From assembly GCF_018320785.1 (NCBI RefSeq), contig NC_054879.1, positions 43,576,698 through 43,640,697 on the forward strand: a stretch of 64,000 nucleotides of DNA, read 5' to 3'. Position 1 is the stretch's first letter, and the number at the start of each line of letters is the position of its first letter. Shown here piece after piece: positions 1 to 12,700 of the stretch. Below the pieces are notes generated by a model. That model worked only from the letters and a program-made list of their open reading frames with translations, was not told where the DNA came from and did not search any database. The position numbers and the translations under genes are program-made. Source of the DNA: Cheilinus undulatus (lineage: Eukaryota > Chordata > Actinopteri > Labriformes > Labridae).

Positions 1-570
1 AGAAAATAGGTGTGATTTGGAGTAGAAAAAAATCCCTCCGCTTTGTCCTAAGAGGTCATAACTCAAACCAACCGTTCATCAAAATGAAGATTCAAAACCA
101 GCAATGATAGAGCGCCAACACCTCAACCATAACTATCAACTTCAGCTTCTTTTACCAAGTACCAATTTGTCTTCATGTTTCATGGCTAGTCTGAAGCACG
201 TCCAATTTGTGTGCAGCCACAAAAGAGACATTTGGGCTTAGATTTATGTGCTTTGTAAAATTTACTTACAAAAATGAAGGGCATATATGCATATTTTAAA
301 ACAAGTAAAAGCAGATTTCAAACAGGAAGTAGATGACATCTCACATTACAATAAAAAATCAATACAAATATGGAAATTTAATTGATGTGACGAAACAATA
401 TATAGCAGAATTCTTTGAAAAAAAAAACAGCAGAGCATTTTATCTGCCTTTGGTTTCTCTTGTTTAAGCTCAGAGGTGTCTGTGATTGAAGCTTCAATTT
501 CACATCTTTCTATTAAAACTGGAAACAAAGGATCATCAAATATATTTTATTTGTTACATTAAACTACAAA

Positions 571-600
571 CTATTATTATTAATATTATTATTATTATTA
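571..600. repeat. (ATT)n microsatellite
   Basis: Interrupted ATT trinucleotide run directly before the dispersed repeat at 608. Confidence 0.8.
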
Positions 601-607
601 GCCTAAC

Positions 608-1208
608 ACACGGATGTCCAAACTAGGGCCCGGGGGCCAAATGTGGCCTGTGGCCCACTTTTGGTTGGACCTCAGCAAATTCTAAACATTAAATGAAGTA
701 CGGCCCGCATTTAAACGTGGAGCTTGATTGTATCTTACTTTTTTGTTTCAGCACAAGGCAGTGCTACCATGCTATTTTGGTAAACGAACATTTTGACAAG
801 AAGACTTTATAGATTTGAGTTTTTTGTGACTAAATGAGGACAACCCTGTAAATGGAAAACACATTGGCAACCAACATAATAGCAATATTTTGATATATAA
901 TGCCCTGATGGATTATGATGCAGTATCGATGGTGTTTTAGGGGCTGAACCAGCAGTAGCCAGGGCTGACCAGGGCCCCCTGAAATATGTCTGGCCTTCCT
1001 AAAATCCTTAAGATGACTGGCTATTTGCCTTGTCATCCATTAACTAGTCATTTAAGCAAACCCAATAACTAAGCATATTTTAACCACCATAAGACTGGCT
1101 TTGCTAACTTTACAATCCTCAAGATGAGGCATATGAAAGTGGCCCCACCATCCTTATATATATTTTTGTATGCGACCCCAGTGGAAAAAGTCTGGACACC
1201 CTTGGACT
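608..1208. mobile_element. Short non-autonomous DNA transposon, hAT-like ends
   Basis: The left edge reads GGATGTCCAAACTAGGGCCC and the right edge, reversed, reads GGGTGTCCAGACTTTTTCC, so the ends form imperfect inverted repeats of about 14 bp. The interior (GGCCAAATGTGGCC near the left end) resembles vertebrate hAT-derived repeats. There is no coding capacity. The superfamily is inferred from end sequence only. Confidence 0.5.
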
Positions 1209-2367
1209 AACATATCTGCTGCATTTTTTTTAACTGTTTTTTTTTTGTGCGTGTTGTGTTGGTAGTGACTGGGGAGGGGTTGTTTTTATTATGTGTTTCT
1301 GTAAGAATAAATTTTTTTATTTCACATTTAATATCACTATTATCCATGCTTGTTGAATTTATGTTAAACTGAGATGTAGGTGTCAGCTGCTCTAATGTGA
1401 ACTAATATCTGGTTGTTTTTTTAATGATCATTCATCGCTGCAATTTTGTTATTATATGAAAATTTCAGTCAAAAATCAGGAGTAAATGGGTCAAAGAATT
1501 AGATGGACTTGAGAGATAGAATAGAAAAAAAAAATAATTACATGAATTCAAATATAGGGTTTTTTTTCTCTTTCTTTTTTTATCTGTTTATTTTTTGTTG
1601 TATTTTTTGTGTCCTCTATTTACCTTTAATTTTCCCACTCTTTTGACTTTAATATGTAGGAAAAGTGTTTAGATATGGCAGGATGAAAGAAATGACTGAT
1701 GAAACTTAATAACATGTATGTTAAAGCCTGAATCAGAGAATTAATAAAAAAAAATCTTGAGTAAAAAGTCTTGTATTTTGACAAATTACATGTCAAAGAA
1801 ATACCGTAAACCCTCAAATAAAGACCAGGACCTTTACTTACAAAACTGATGAGAGTACCAGGCCTTTATTAGATGGAGGGTCTTTATTTGGAGCCAGGCC
1901 TTCATTTCTGATTATCACATAGAAGTATAATTGTTGATATCTATATTCTCATAGAAAGGTAATGTAATGTTAATTTAATAGCAATAGCCTAAAATGAAAT
2001 ATATTTTCAAGTCAGGAGTTACATAATAACTAAACAATATCAAGATGATCAAATTAAATATGAATATTCTCTTTTATTTTCTAGCCGAGGGTTTGCTAAA
2101 TAAATTTTAATTCAGCTAACAGCTGCGTCTTTCTCCCTCTTTTTCTCATTCTTGTATTTTCTCATTCAGAAAGAGTAGTAACGTTTAATTAATCTTCTAA
2201 CATTTTAATTCTGTCTTGCCTACAGGCTGCTCTGATTTGTTTTATATGTCTGATTAAGATAGACTCCATTTTCTGTTTTCACACCAAGTGTTTCAACTTG
2301 CACAATTCTTGTTGAATGCCTTTCAACAGCATAAGAGGACACTTTATATTTGACTTAAGAAAACTAA

Positions 2368-3508
2368 AGCCGTGTTTCTATCAGTGGGTCCGGTTTGATT
2401 CAGTTTGGTTTAGTATGGTTTGGTACGCTAAACCCCCAAATAGTTTGCGTTTCCACAGACACCCGTGCTCTCACTTGGGTGGGCGGGGCTGTAAAAGCAT
2501 GCATGTCACAGACAGCGCGAGTCTGCTGTTCCAGCTGCAGAGTTATAGAAAGGATGAGTGACAGAAATCAGTCAGGAATAAGCAGTGAACAGCTTTATTT
2601 CAGCTGAAAGTGCTTTTTAAAAAATAACTACATCTTAATGATGTTAACCGCTGTCAGTTAAGATCCTCAGCTGATGGAATATGTGTACAGAGACGGTTTG
2701 AGTTGTAACGCTACGTTTATATGTGAATATACCTATTCTAGAACAGTTTATACGAAAAACATGAAAGTTTAGAGCTGTACTGTGAGAATTTGCCACATTA
2801 AAAATAAAGTAAAAGTTCAGCTGGTGTTAAAATCAAGGTAGATTAAGTCAGAAATCCGGGGTGCGCTGATCTCGTTTTAAAATAGTCTGCAGCCCGAAGT
2901 TTTACGAGTCCATTTAACAACCATAGAGTGATGTTTTCACAGGTTATCTAATTTAAGACGTAGAGTAATAACTAGTTACAGATAAAAGTGAACTGTTCTA
3001 AGGCTTCATATTCACAAAACTTCTGCATTAATTTAGGTTCTCATCCATCGCGGATGGATCAGGCTGATGTGAGCCTTTGGGCTCGGCTTTGTGTTCTTAA
3101 AATCATCCAGATAAACATCAGGAAACTTGATTTGTGGCCAGATACCAATATCCACAGACTAGGAAACAGTTTGGATCTCCGTTGAGTCCAAATATTTCCC
3201 ATTTAGGCAGATATTGGTCCATTTTTCTCCTGTTTTTGTCTGCTTCTCACAGTGCAGACTTCCGTGTTTGAAGCCCAGAGGCGAGCAGCTGAGTCGCGCG
3301 CTGACGTAACGTCAGTGCAGCCCCATAGTTGTGTGCGTAGCTCCACCTTTTTTGGTACGGTTAGGTAAGATTGGCACCCCTACGGAAGGGTGCCGAAAAG
3401 TGGGATGGTACGGGTCGTTTTTTTGGGACCCTTTCTCTATGGAAACACCAAAAAAAGTGTGCCGTACCGCACCGAACTGAGCCGGACCGCTAAGTGGAAA
3501 CGACCTAA
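2368..3508. mobile_element. Inverted-repeat DNA element, about 1.14 kb, family unresolved
   Basis: The left end GCCGTGTTTCTATCAGTGGG, followed by a run of TCCGGTTT/GGTTTGG motifs, is matched at the right end, reversed, by GTCGTTTCCACTTAGCGGTC followed by CGGCTCAGTTCGGTGCGG. Long G/T-rich inverted ends enclose about 900 bp with no transposase. The flanks share CTAAA on both sides, compatible with a short target duplication, or with a 3-bp TAA duplication as in PIF/Harbinger elements. Confidence 0.6.
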
Positions 3509-3739
3509 ATAGCTGCTGTCTAATAAGAAGTAAAAGGTCTAATAGCCATTGAGCAACACTGTGTTAACATTTGATCTGTTTCTGTCTGATATGTACTGTG
3601 ATGAGTTGCTCTTGTCATTGTTTGATTGCTCTTATTTGTTTTGTATTTCAGTGTCTTGTACGTCTGTGAGGGCTGGGCACCTCTTTTGGTTTATGGCACA
3701 ATGAAATAATAATAAATAAACTAAAAACTAAACTCTTAC

Positions 3740-6700
3740 CAGCCACTGAGGACAGGAGATTAGGATTTGCAGAGGCCTTGAAGAACAGCAGATTTCCAGT
3801 GAGAGAGACCGGCTGTCTGAACACACTGTCACTCAGCTCCAGCAGCACGGGAACACCACCCTGAACCGAACCACAGGCTTTGTAGCTGCAACCATTTGAC
3901 ATGATCTCCACCCTACAGAGCCCGCTGGAAGCCTCGTTTGAAGCACAGTGGCTCTGGTTTACCTGCAGAGTCAGTTGACATGGTTATGAAATTAACTAAA
4001 AAAAATACACATTTTCATTTTAATGCATTTTCCTAAATAAGTTGCTGCTGTACCGTGATTCCAGACTCCTTGGCAAGGCTCAGCACGTTTATGAGGTTCG
4101 GGTAGCAGCCAGATTTCTGATTCAGAAGGCCGACCAGGACTGAAGAGGTCATGTAACCAGTGGAGGACTTCATGCAATCACCTGGTTTCAGAAAATAGTT
4201 CAGTATTGCCATTAAGCAAAATAATGGATTTTCAAAAGATCTCCTGACAGCAGAAAGCATCTTCCTAAGTGTAAATACAGTTGCAGTTTCACAATCATAC
4301 CACCAGAGGGAGAAAGGGCACCATTAAAATACTGCACTCCAAACCTATCCACCCTCTCCTTTTCTAATCATTGTTTACTAAAAACTGGTTGGACCAGTGG
4401 TTTTTACCTTGAGTGGTGATTTGGACATGACTGAACGGTTTCTCTGCAGTAGTGCATGACTGCAGCACAGCTCCAACAGCTTCACCAAGTTTGATCAGCT
4501 GGTGGGATTCCTGTGAGAATGTGCTTGCCATAACCTGAGCATTTACCTGTAAGATAATGGTAGAGACATAGGGAAGGTGAGGTTTTAGGAGAGGAATGTC
4601 ACATATTGATTCTTCTTTTAACTGAAGATTTCTTGCTCATATTGCTACTGACCTTAAATGATCAATCTTAATGCATCTCTTGCCCATAATAACTATCTGA
4701 TCTTTTTATCCCTTATGAAGCATTTACAGTTTACATACTTTTCCCAGAACCAAGCAGGGCAAGGCAGCTTTAAGTTTCTACCACACCTTAAGGTGCTGCT
4801 GCTTTCCCAAAAGTTCACGCTCATCTCATCTTAATTTGAACACCTCATTTAATTCAATATAATATTCTTTTTGAATCAGTCTAATATTATATCTGCTTTG
4901 CAACTAACCCTTATTTGCAATATAATCTTAATGATAATTGCACATCACAGCAAATTTTATCAATATCTTTTTTATTTTGTCTTTGGTCAATTTTTTTTTT
5001 AAATTCTAATTTATTGTTTTAAATGCCTTCTTTTTTAGCTCTGTAGGCACTTTAAATAGCTATATGCATATATCCTCCTAAGACCCAGCATGCACATACG
5101 AGGACATTACATGTTTGCTTCCCTACAACAAAGTAGTAATTTCCGCTATTAGAATTTTTGAGATTTTTGTCCGGAATGTCCATTTTAGTGTACGTAATTT
5201 GCTTGAAATGTTGGGATGCATTGTTTTTTTGGATATTGTAGGGACTTTTCTTGGATACTAGCAAGTAAAAAATGTAACAAATTTATTAGACCACCACCCA
5301 AAGTAAGGTTTATGCCACAGCTGCCCTAAATTAACAACATTGGTAATTACCAAAATCATTTTTGATGTTTCTGCAATGGTTAATACACTAATATGTAGAA
5401 CCTCTTTAACCCAAATGATATTTTTAATGCTAAAATATAATTATTATTGTTATCCATGATAACTGATTTACCAAAAAACTGAAGAAATAGTAAAGCACAT
5501 TATTATTTCTTGATTAATATGTCAAATTACAGTTATTTACTTGCATTCCTGAACAGAAAAATTAGTTTTAGTGCTTGAATGTTATGCTTGATTAATTTCT
5601 GAGTTCTCAGAGAAGCCCAGTGAGCTGGCTCAGATTTGGGTCTAAAAAGGTGAATTCAGTTTGAAATTCCTCATTCCTGTTCAAAATGGTAAAACGTTTT
5701 TAGTTTTAGTTTTTAGTTTTAAAAAAGTTTTGAAAGATTTCTAAAATATTTATGTTTTCTCATTTTTATGACAGGTGGTCTAATAAATTTGTTAAGCACT
5801 GTATGTCGGTAAATTCTGGAGAATTTGGGTAAATTTGCTTGAATTTTTGTTTTTGCATTTTTTTGGAAACTGGAAGATTTATTTGTAAATGTTGGGTAGT
5901 TGAATTAGGAACTTCAGGGAAATTTTAGGGAATTTATTTGGATGTTTGCATCATTTTCATGAAATTCTGGAGAATGCATTGGTAATTTTTTTCAGAATTT
6001 GTTATGAAATTTAAGGTTGAATGTTCTTAGATATTTGGGGGATTTGCTTGAAAATGATCATGAATTTGCATGTAATTTTGAGGGATTTTTTTAAAAGGAC
6101 TATTTAGGCTTTCTGATAAAGCTTCAATAAAAGATTAGATTATTATTTAAAGGAATTTTGGGGTACTTTTTAAAGTTTTTTCTTTTGGTTTTTGGAGAGA
6201 AAACCTTTCCATTAAATTCCTGTTCAAAAACCCGGCCTGATGTTTTAACTCATCAGACCCTCCTTATCCCAAATAATAAGGAAAAACTCAAAATGCTTTT
6301 CAAACAAGGGCTCAGGTCTTCGGAGGATATGGTGCTCCATAATTTAAGCTGCCTTGCCAGTTCCTTCGACTTAGAGGAAATACAGTGATGATTCACACTA
6401 ATAATAAAACTTAGTTTGACTTCTAAAGTCTACTCAGAGTGGAACTTACCGCTCCAATCAGCTTCTTGCCATTCACCATGTCCACAATCTGCAGAGCAAT
6501 GTCCTCCCCACAACGAGCCTGAGCCTCCTTGGTGCTGGCTCCCAAGTGAGGACAGCTGATGACGTTAGGATGGTCCACCAATGAGCGGTCTTTAGGAGGC
6601 TCCTGCAAAACACACAAAAGTCTATATATGATTTACAGAATCCCTTGTTTTAAGATTAAATTGAGCTTTTAGGCAGGTAGAGAGAGTGAGAGAAGAAATG

Positions 6701-9700
6701 TACAAGTCTAGCCTGACTGTAGCCCTGTAGATGTGCACCTGCTCTACTACCTGAGCTAAACTGGCACCCGACATCTTCTTTTAGAGCAACATGTGCTAAA
6801 TAACAGTTTAATTTGTAAAGTAAACTTCCATACTGCCATAAAGTGGCTTGTGAAGAGAATCTGACTATGTATGAGAGGTATCTAGACCGTGGATGCTTTC
6901 AAATAACACCTAAAGTCCTTCCTCTTTAAGGAGGCTTTTAATTTACTTTAAGTACTCTTTTTAAATTTTTATGTTTGTACTGTTCCTTTTTACTGTGTGC
7001 TTGCAGCACTTTGAGATTTCTTGAAATAAAAAGTGTGTTATAAATAAAATTTATTATTATTATTATTATCATTATTATTATCTTACCTCAACGAAGACAT
7101 CCAGCCCTGCTCCTCCACACTGTCCCGTCTGCAGAGCTCTGAGGAGAGCAGCTTCATCAATGATGCCTCCTCGCGCACAGTTCACAACCTTAACTCCCGT
7201 CTTGCATTTAGCAAATGTTTCATCATTAAGCAAACCTTTTTGGAAAAACAGATAAAAAATCCATCATGAAGTGACACTTTAAGACAGATATATAATGAAG
7301 AAAACCTGCGGATAACCCACCAACAGTAGAGGGCATCAGGGGAGTGTGGACAGTGATGTAGTCGCACAGTGGCCATAGCTGCTCCAGAGACATCTGCTCC
7401 ACGCCCCAGCCGGCTGACACTTCAGGAGGAGTGATTGGATCATAACCTATAGTCTGAGAAAAGAGGAAATCTGTCAGCTTTACAGAGACAATAACTCACA
7501 TAGAAATGTAAGCACTCACTGTTGTCTTGTATAATCTGCTACTCACTCTCATGCCAAATGACTGCATTCTTGAAGCGACTTCCTTTCCTATTCTTCCAAG
7601 TCCAACAATGCCAAGCACCTTTCCGTACAGCTCTGCACCCATAAACTGTAAATCAGAAACAAAAACAAAGATTAAAAGCTGCACAAAAACCCTGAGGTGT
7701 CACATTTGATCAGCAATGACGGGCCGGACAGTGGAGGCAATCATGCAGCAGTAACTGCTTTGTCTGCACAGTCTTTCAAACACAGGCACAAACCATAATC
7801 TGTGCTGACCTTTTTGCGATCCCAGTTGCCCTGCTTCATCGACATTGCAGCTTGAGGCACATGTCTGCAAAACAGCACAGAGGCACAAAGGTAACATTTC
7901 AGTGGTTCACCACGAAGTAAGTAAGTAAATAAAAAGAGGCCTGAGCATGTAGCTCATAAAAACATGACTCTTCCTGCCTTGAAAGACTCATCAGGAGAGC
8001 ACATGTCAGCTCCGCAGCACTGATCGTGTTGCCACTCGGCGTGCTGCAAAAACAAGCCACAGTTAATGACCAGGGTAAGACACAGTGAAATTTATTTTGA
8101 TTCAGCACTAATCAGAGACTTACTTCATGACAATAATACCCTTTTTGGTGGCAGCATCAACGTCCACGTTGTCCACACCAGTCCCAGCTCTCCCAATAAT
8201 TTTGAGGTTATCAGCAGCATTGATGACATCAGCGGTTACCTTTGTTGCAGATCTTACAACAAGGCCGTCATAATTCTAGGATAAGGAAAGCAAACTGTAA
8301 GCCCACAGATTCACTATGTGACAATTACCTTTCTGGTAATTAAATTTAAAGACCCTGTAAAGTGAAATCTGAAATTTGTGTCTTAACACTCTAGATATGC
8401 TGGAGTAAGGTTGCTGTAAACATGCAAAAACACTGAGATCTATGTGTGACCGGATTTTTTTCGACCATTACAACGTTTTTCACCTCTTTCCAGGTTGGGT
8501 TTAATGTGGGCGGGGCAAATATGTGGGCTGGTGATATACAGCACTATAATATAAAATAACAGAGCAGTTCATGTCAGTGCAGTCTGTTGTTAGCTGATGT
8601 TACTGCCTTTATTGAAAGTTAAGTCAGTTCTGGGACCCAGCCAAACTGGGGCCCATGGAGGTCAGCAAAACCATGGTCCATTGTGAAATTAAGCCTTGAA
8701 AACCATGTTTTATATTTGACCTGAATAACAACCACTCTTATCAACGAGACGAATATCTTTATTTGTTCATTTGTGTAGTAAAATTAAAATAACTTTTGTT
8801 AAAAACATAATTAAAACAAGTTAAAATTGCTAAAATTGGTTAATAGCGGCAAAAAATTGATTTTTGGGTTAAAGTGGCAAAAACAGGCACAAAAAGTGGT
8901 AAGAGGGGATTAAAAAGTGGCTGAAATGGCTTTTAAGTGCAAAAAATTGGTGGAAATTTGGTGGAATGGGATGAAAGTTTGATAAACTGGCAAAAATTGG
9001 TTAACTGTGGTTAAAATGGGCAAAAAGGTTTGTAAAAAGTGATGGATAGAGGCAATAATGGGTCAACAGAGGCAACATAAGGTAAAATTGGCAAGAAATG
9101 GTTTAGAAGTGGCAAAAACAGGCAGAAAAAAATCATGGAAAGGGTTTAAAATGGACAAAAATGGGTTTTAAGTAGCAAAAATGTTCTAAAATTGGCAAAA
9201 TTAATAAAAAGTGATGAAAAAAGGTTGACATTTGGGGAAATTGGTGTAAAGTTGAAACAGTGTAATTTTAAGAATATTCTTTGTTTTTTAAGGCATCTGG
9301 TGACCCCCTTAGAGTGTTTCACGACCCCCAAGGGTGTCCCGACCCCAAGGTTGAGAACCACTGGTCTATGAAACACTGAAAGTATCATAACAGAGATTTG
9401 AGCCAGAAAACAGAATTTGTCCCTTCTCTGGCACAGAGCCAGGCAGCTGCAATTTGATGATAAGGTCAACGTAGGTCAAAGGGCAGGCCAATGGCATGAG
9501 TTTTTTCCTCCATTCGTACTGTAACATTTTTAAATTTAAGAGGATCGCATTTCTCCTGGGTGGGCGTGGCTTCGGCTCATTCAGACACGCCCACACTATC
9601 CCGGAGCAGATTTTACTGCTTCATTTTTCATGATTATGTAGCTTAATTTTATAAACGTAGAGATGTTTAATCTGACAGAAATTTAACCTGGGGGATCATA

Positions 9701-12700
9701 ACACAGTGACCTGTCATACAAAAAAACTAAATACTGATTTATTTTTCACTTTACAGGGTCTTTAATTTATCACTTTTTTTCTTGATACAACAATAAAAAC
9801 CAGCAAATTAAAGTTCTTGTGAGGAATTTTTCAGTCCGCATCAAATTTGGCGTCCCCTGTGGATAACGGGTTGATTCTTCTGTCGTTGCTGGGTTTTTTT
9901 ACATGTAGCCTATATGTTGTTGTTTTATCTAACCAAAAAAAATCTTATTATGCTTCCTCTTTAGTCAAATGTTTGATTTGTTAAGAATAAATGCCTTGAA
10001 AAATGAAAAAAAAAAAAACCTTGTCTGACACCTACCCTGTGGCATCGGTTTTAGACATTAAAAATCCTACAGAGACAGTCAATATATATGCTGATGATGG
10101 CCTTGTTTGCTTTCAATGATCATTAAGCATCTAAGGCATTAATTTTGGTCATTTCCACAGCCAGTCAAAAAAGTCTACATTGGTGCTTTAAGGGAATTTG
10201 AACCATGATATAAACCTCCTGTGTCTGAGTTTCCTTATTAAACATAAGGTCAAAAAAATCTAACCAAAGAGCTGGTCTCTGGTGGGCTTTTCCTTGTATT
10301 ATATTCATTTTCTTCCTTGTTGTATTAATGCAGTCAGGACTCTAAAGCAGAATTCTCTACTCGACCACAGCCCCCTGAAAAAGAAGGGACACTGGTGTGG
10401 TTCATTTGCTGCATGAAAGCAAACAAATCCTTACAAATGCATGTGTCAGCAGAGCTGTCTCCCGGTCAGAGAAAGTGATCCACAGCCTATACAACAAGAT
10501 TATTCAGTAACTGCTGTCACAACCATGTGTCTCAGCTTATTACTCTGAACATTTTCTCATGCTGGGAAGTGAAGGGAAGTAAAGCCAGAGGTGTGATTGG
10601 CTTGTGTATATTTTGGCAGATACAGAATAGGTAGTGGGTTAAAGGGAGCACCAGAAAAGTAGCTTTATTTTAATACTATTGAGAGAGAATCTTTTGGTCC
10701 AGCGTCCTATCTGTGACTATTTCTGACAGAATAGGTCCAGTCACAGCTTTAAATTTTTTTGTTTTTTTTGTTTACATGCTTAAAAATCCACTTAATTGAA
10801 AAAGTCTTCATAGTGTGTGCCTTGTCTACTCGTTTTTTAAGAGCAACCACAAATATGAAACAAACCAAAACCAAATGGGTCCCATTCTTTAATTCAACTG
10901 TCACAGGGTGCCAGAACATCAAACTTCCATTAAATAAGCACCTTCGCAAGGCTTAATGTGACATATTCTGCTCTCCGGTGGCTGGATGGCTCAATGGGTT
11001 AGCCTGCTGACTTTGGTCTGAGAGATTGATGGTTTAAATTCAAGTCAGTGTAAAATCCATATCCTGTATGCTCAAAACAAGAGTCAATAGCAGCAGCAAA
11101 ATAAGCCGTTTGGCATTGGCAAGATTTGGCAAATTTTTCATGGGCGCAACCCACATAATCAGCTCTGCTGCTCATCCCACAAATGCATGATCCTTACAAA
11201 TGTTGCACCATTTAAAAGGGAAATAAACTTTCCAATGGTACAAGATTTATTCCCAAGAAGCACTGTACTAAGTTAAGCACTTTATCTATAAAATGTAACT
11301 TGAATCACTTCGGTAATAATGACAAATTTAATGTCTTAACCGCACTCAAGGTGTATGAGTAATTTATCCATTCACTGTAGTTCAAATACTGTAAGAAAAG
11401 CTCACTGTGGTAAAATGCATCACCTCTTATCCACATGTGAACTAATTTATCTATAAAATGTAACTTAAATTTCTTCGGTAATAATGACAAATTTAATCTA
11501 TTAACCACACTCAAGAAGTATGAGTAATTAATCAATTCACTGTAGTTCAAATACTGTAAGAAAAGCTCACTGGGGTAAAATACCTCACCTCATATGCACA
11601 TTTGCACTAATCAGTCTATTAACTGTAACTTAAATTCCTGCAGTAATAGTGACTAATTTAATCTATATACCGTACTCAAATACTATTAGTTAATCTTTTC
11701 ACTGTAGCTCAAACTTCACTGTTTAAAAAGCTCACTGTGGTAAAATGCCTCACGTCATATGCTCATTTGCACTAATTCATCTATTAAATGTAACTTAAAT
11801 CTCTTAGGTAATAATGACCAATTTAATCTATTTACCATACTCAAGTAGTATGAGTAATTTATCTAATCACTGTAACTCATGTACGGTAAAAAGCTCACTG
11901 TGGTAAAATGCCTCACCTCATATGCACATGTGCACTAATTAATCTATAAACTGTTACTTAAATCTCTGTTGTAATAAAGACTAATTTAATGTATTAACTG
12001 CACTCAAATAGTATGAGTAATTTATCTTTTCACTGTAGCTCAGACACTGTAAGAGAGCTCACTGTGGTAAAATGCCTCCCCTGCACTAATTTATCTGTAA
12101 ACTGTAACTTAAATCTCTTCGGTAATACTGACCAATTTAATCTATTTACTGCGGTAATAGTGACTATTTCATATATTTACCATACTAACTACTAATTTAA
12201 TCTATGTACTGTACAACAGTAGTTTAATCTTTTCACAATATTCAAATGCTTCAAGTCATAACTCTATTCACCATAACTCAAATACACTAAGAAAGCTCAC
12301 TGTGGTAAAATCCTCTCTTCATAAGCATACTTGCACTTATTAACTATCTTAAGTGATACTTTCTACCTCATGTAAACCTGCCTACATGCTTGCATATTTC
12401 ATACTTCTGATTATGTCTAGTCAGCATTTGTTGCACATATTGAAACCCACTAACAATGCACACATACTTTTATTCTAGAAAAATGCTAACAAAAGCTTGT
12501 AGTTTTTCACATCTTATTTTTTTCTCTATAAAACTCAAATTTCCTGTGATCTAACTTTTGCACAGTTGTCGTTCTTATACAGGCTTAAATATATATTAGC
12601 TTTAAATCGTTAAAGGTTCATTTGTGTTCTTCTGCAGAATAATTTGTTATTTCTGTGTAAAATTTCCTATTTGTTCTTGGCTCAACTACCTAAATTTAGG

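Larger units (their letters stand above)
1..3739. other. AT-rich stretch, probably last phgdh intron or downstream flank
   Basis: No exon could be supported on either strand. It holds an ATT microsatellite, a repeat bounded by short inverted ends (608-1208), a fragment near 1803-1910 starting CCGTAAACCCTCAAATAAAG that looks like the end of another dispersed repeat, and an inverted-repeat element (2368-3508). The short open frames here have no recognisable motif. Confidence 0.6.

Noticed and set aside
10980-11060. Candidate tRNA gene
   Set aside because: A- and B-box-like words are present but the arms do not pair and the sequence continues into a dispersed tail; SINE head.
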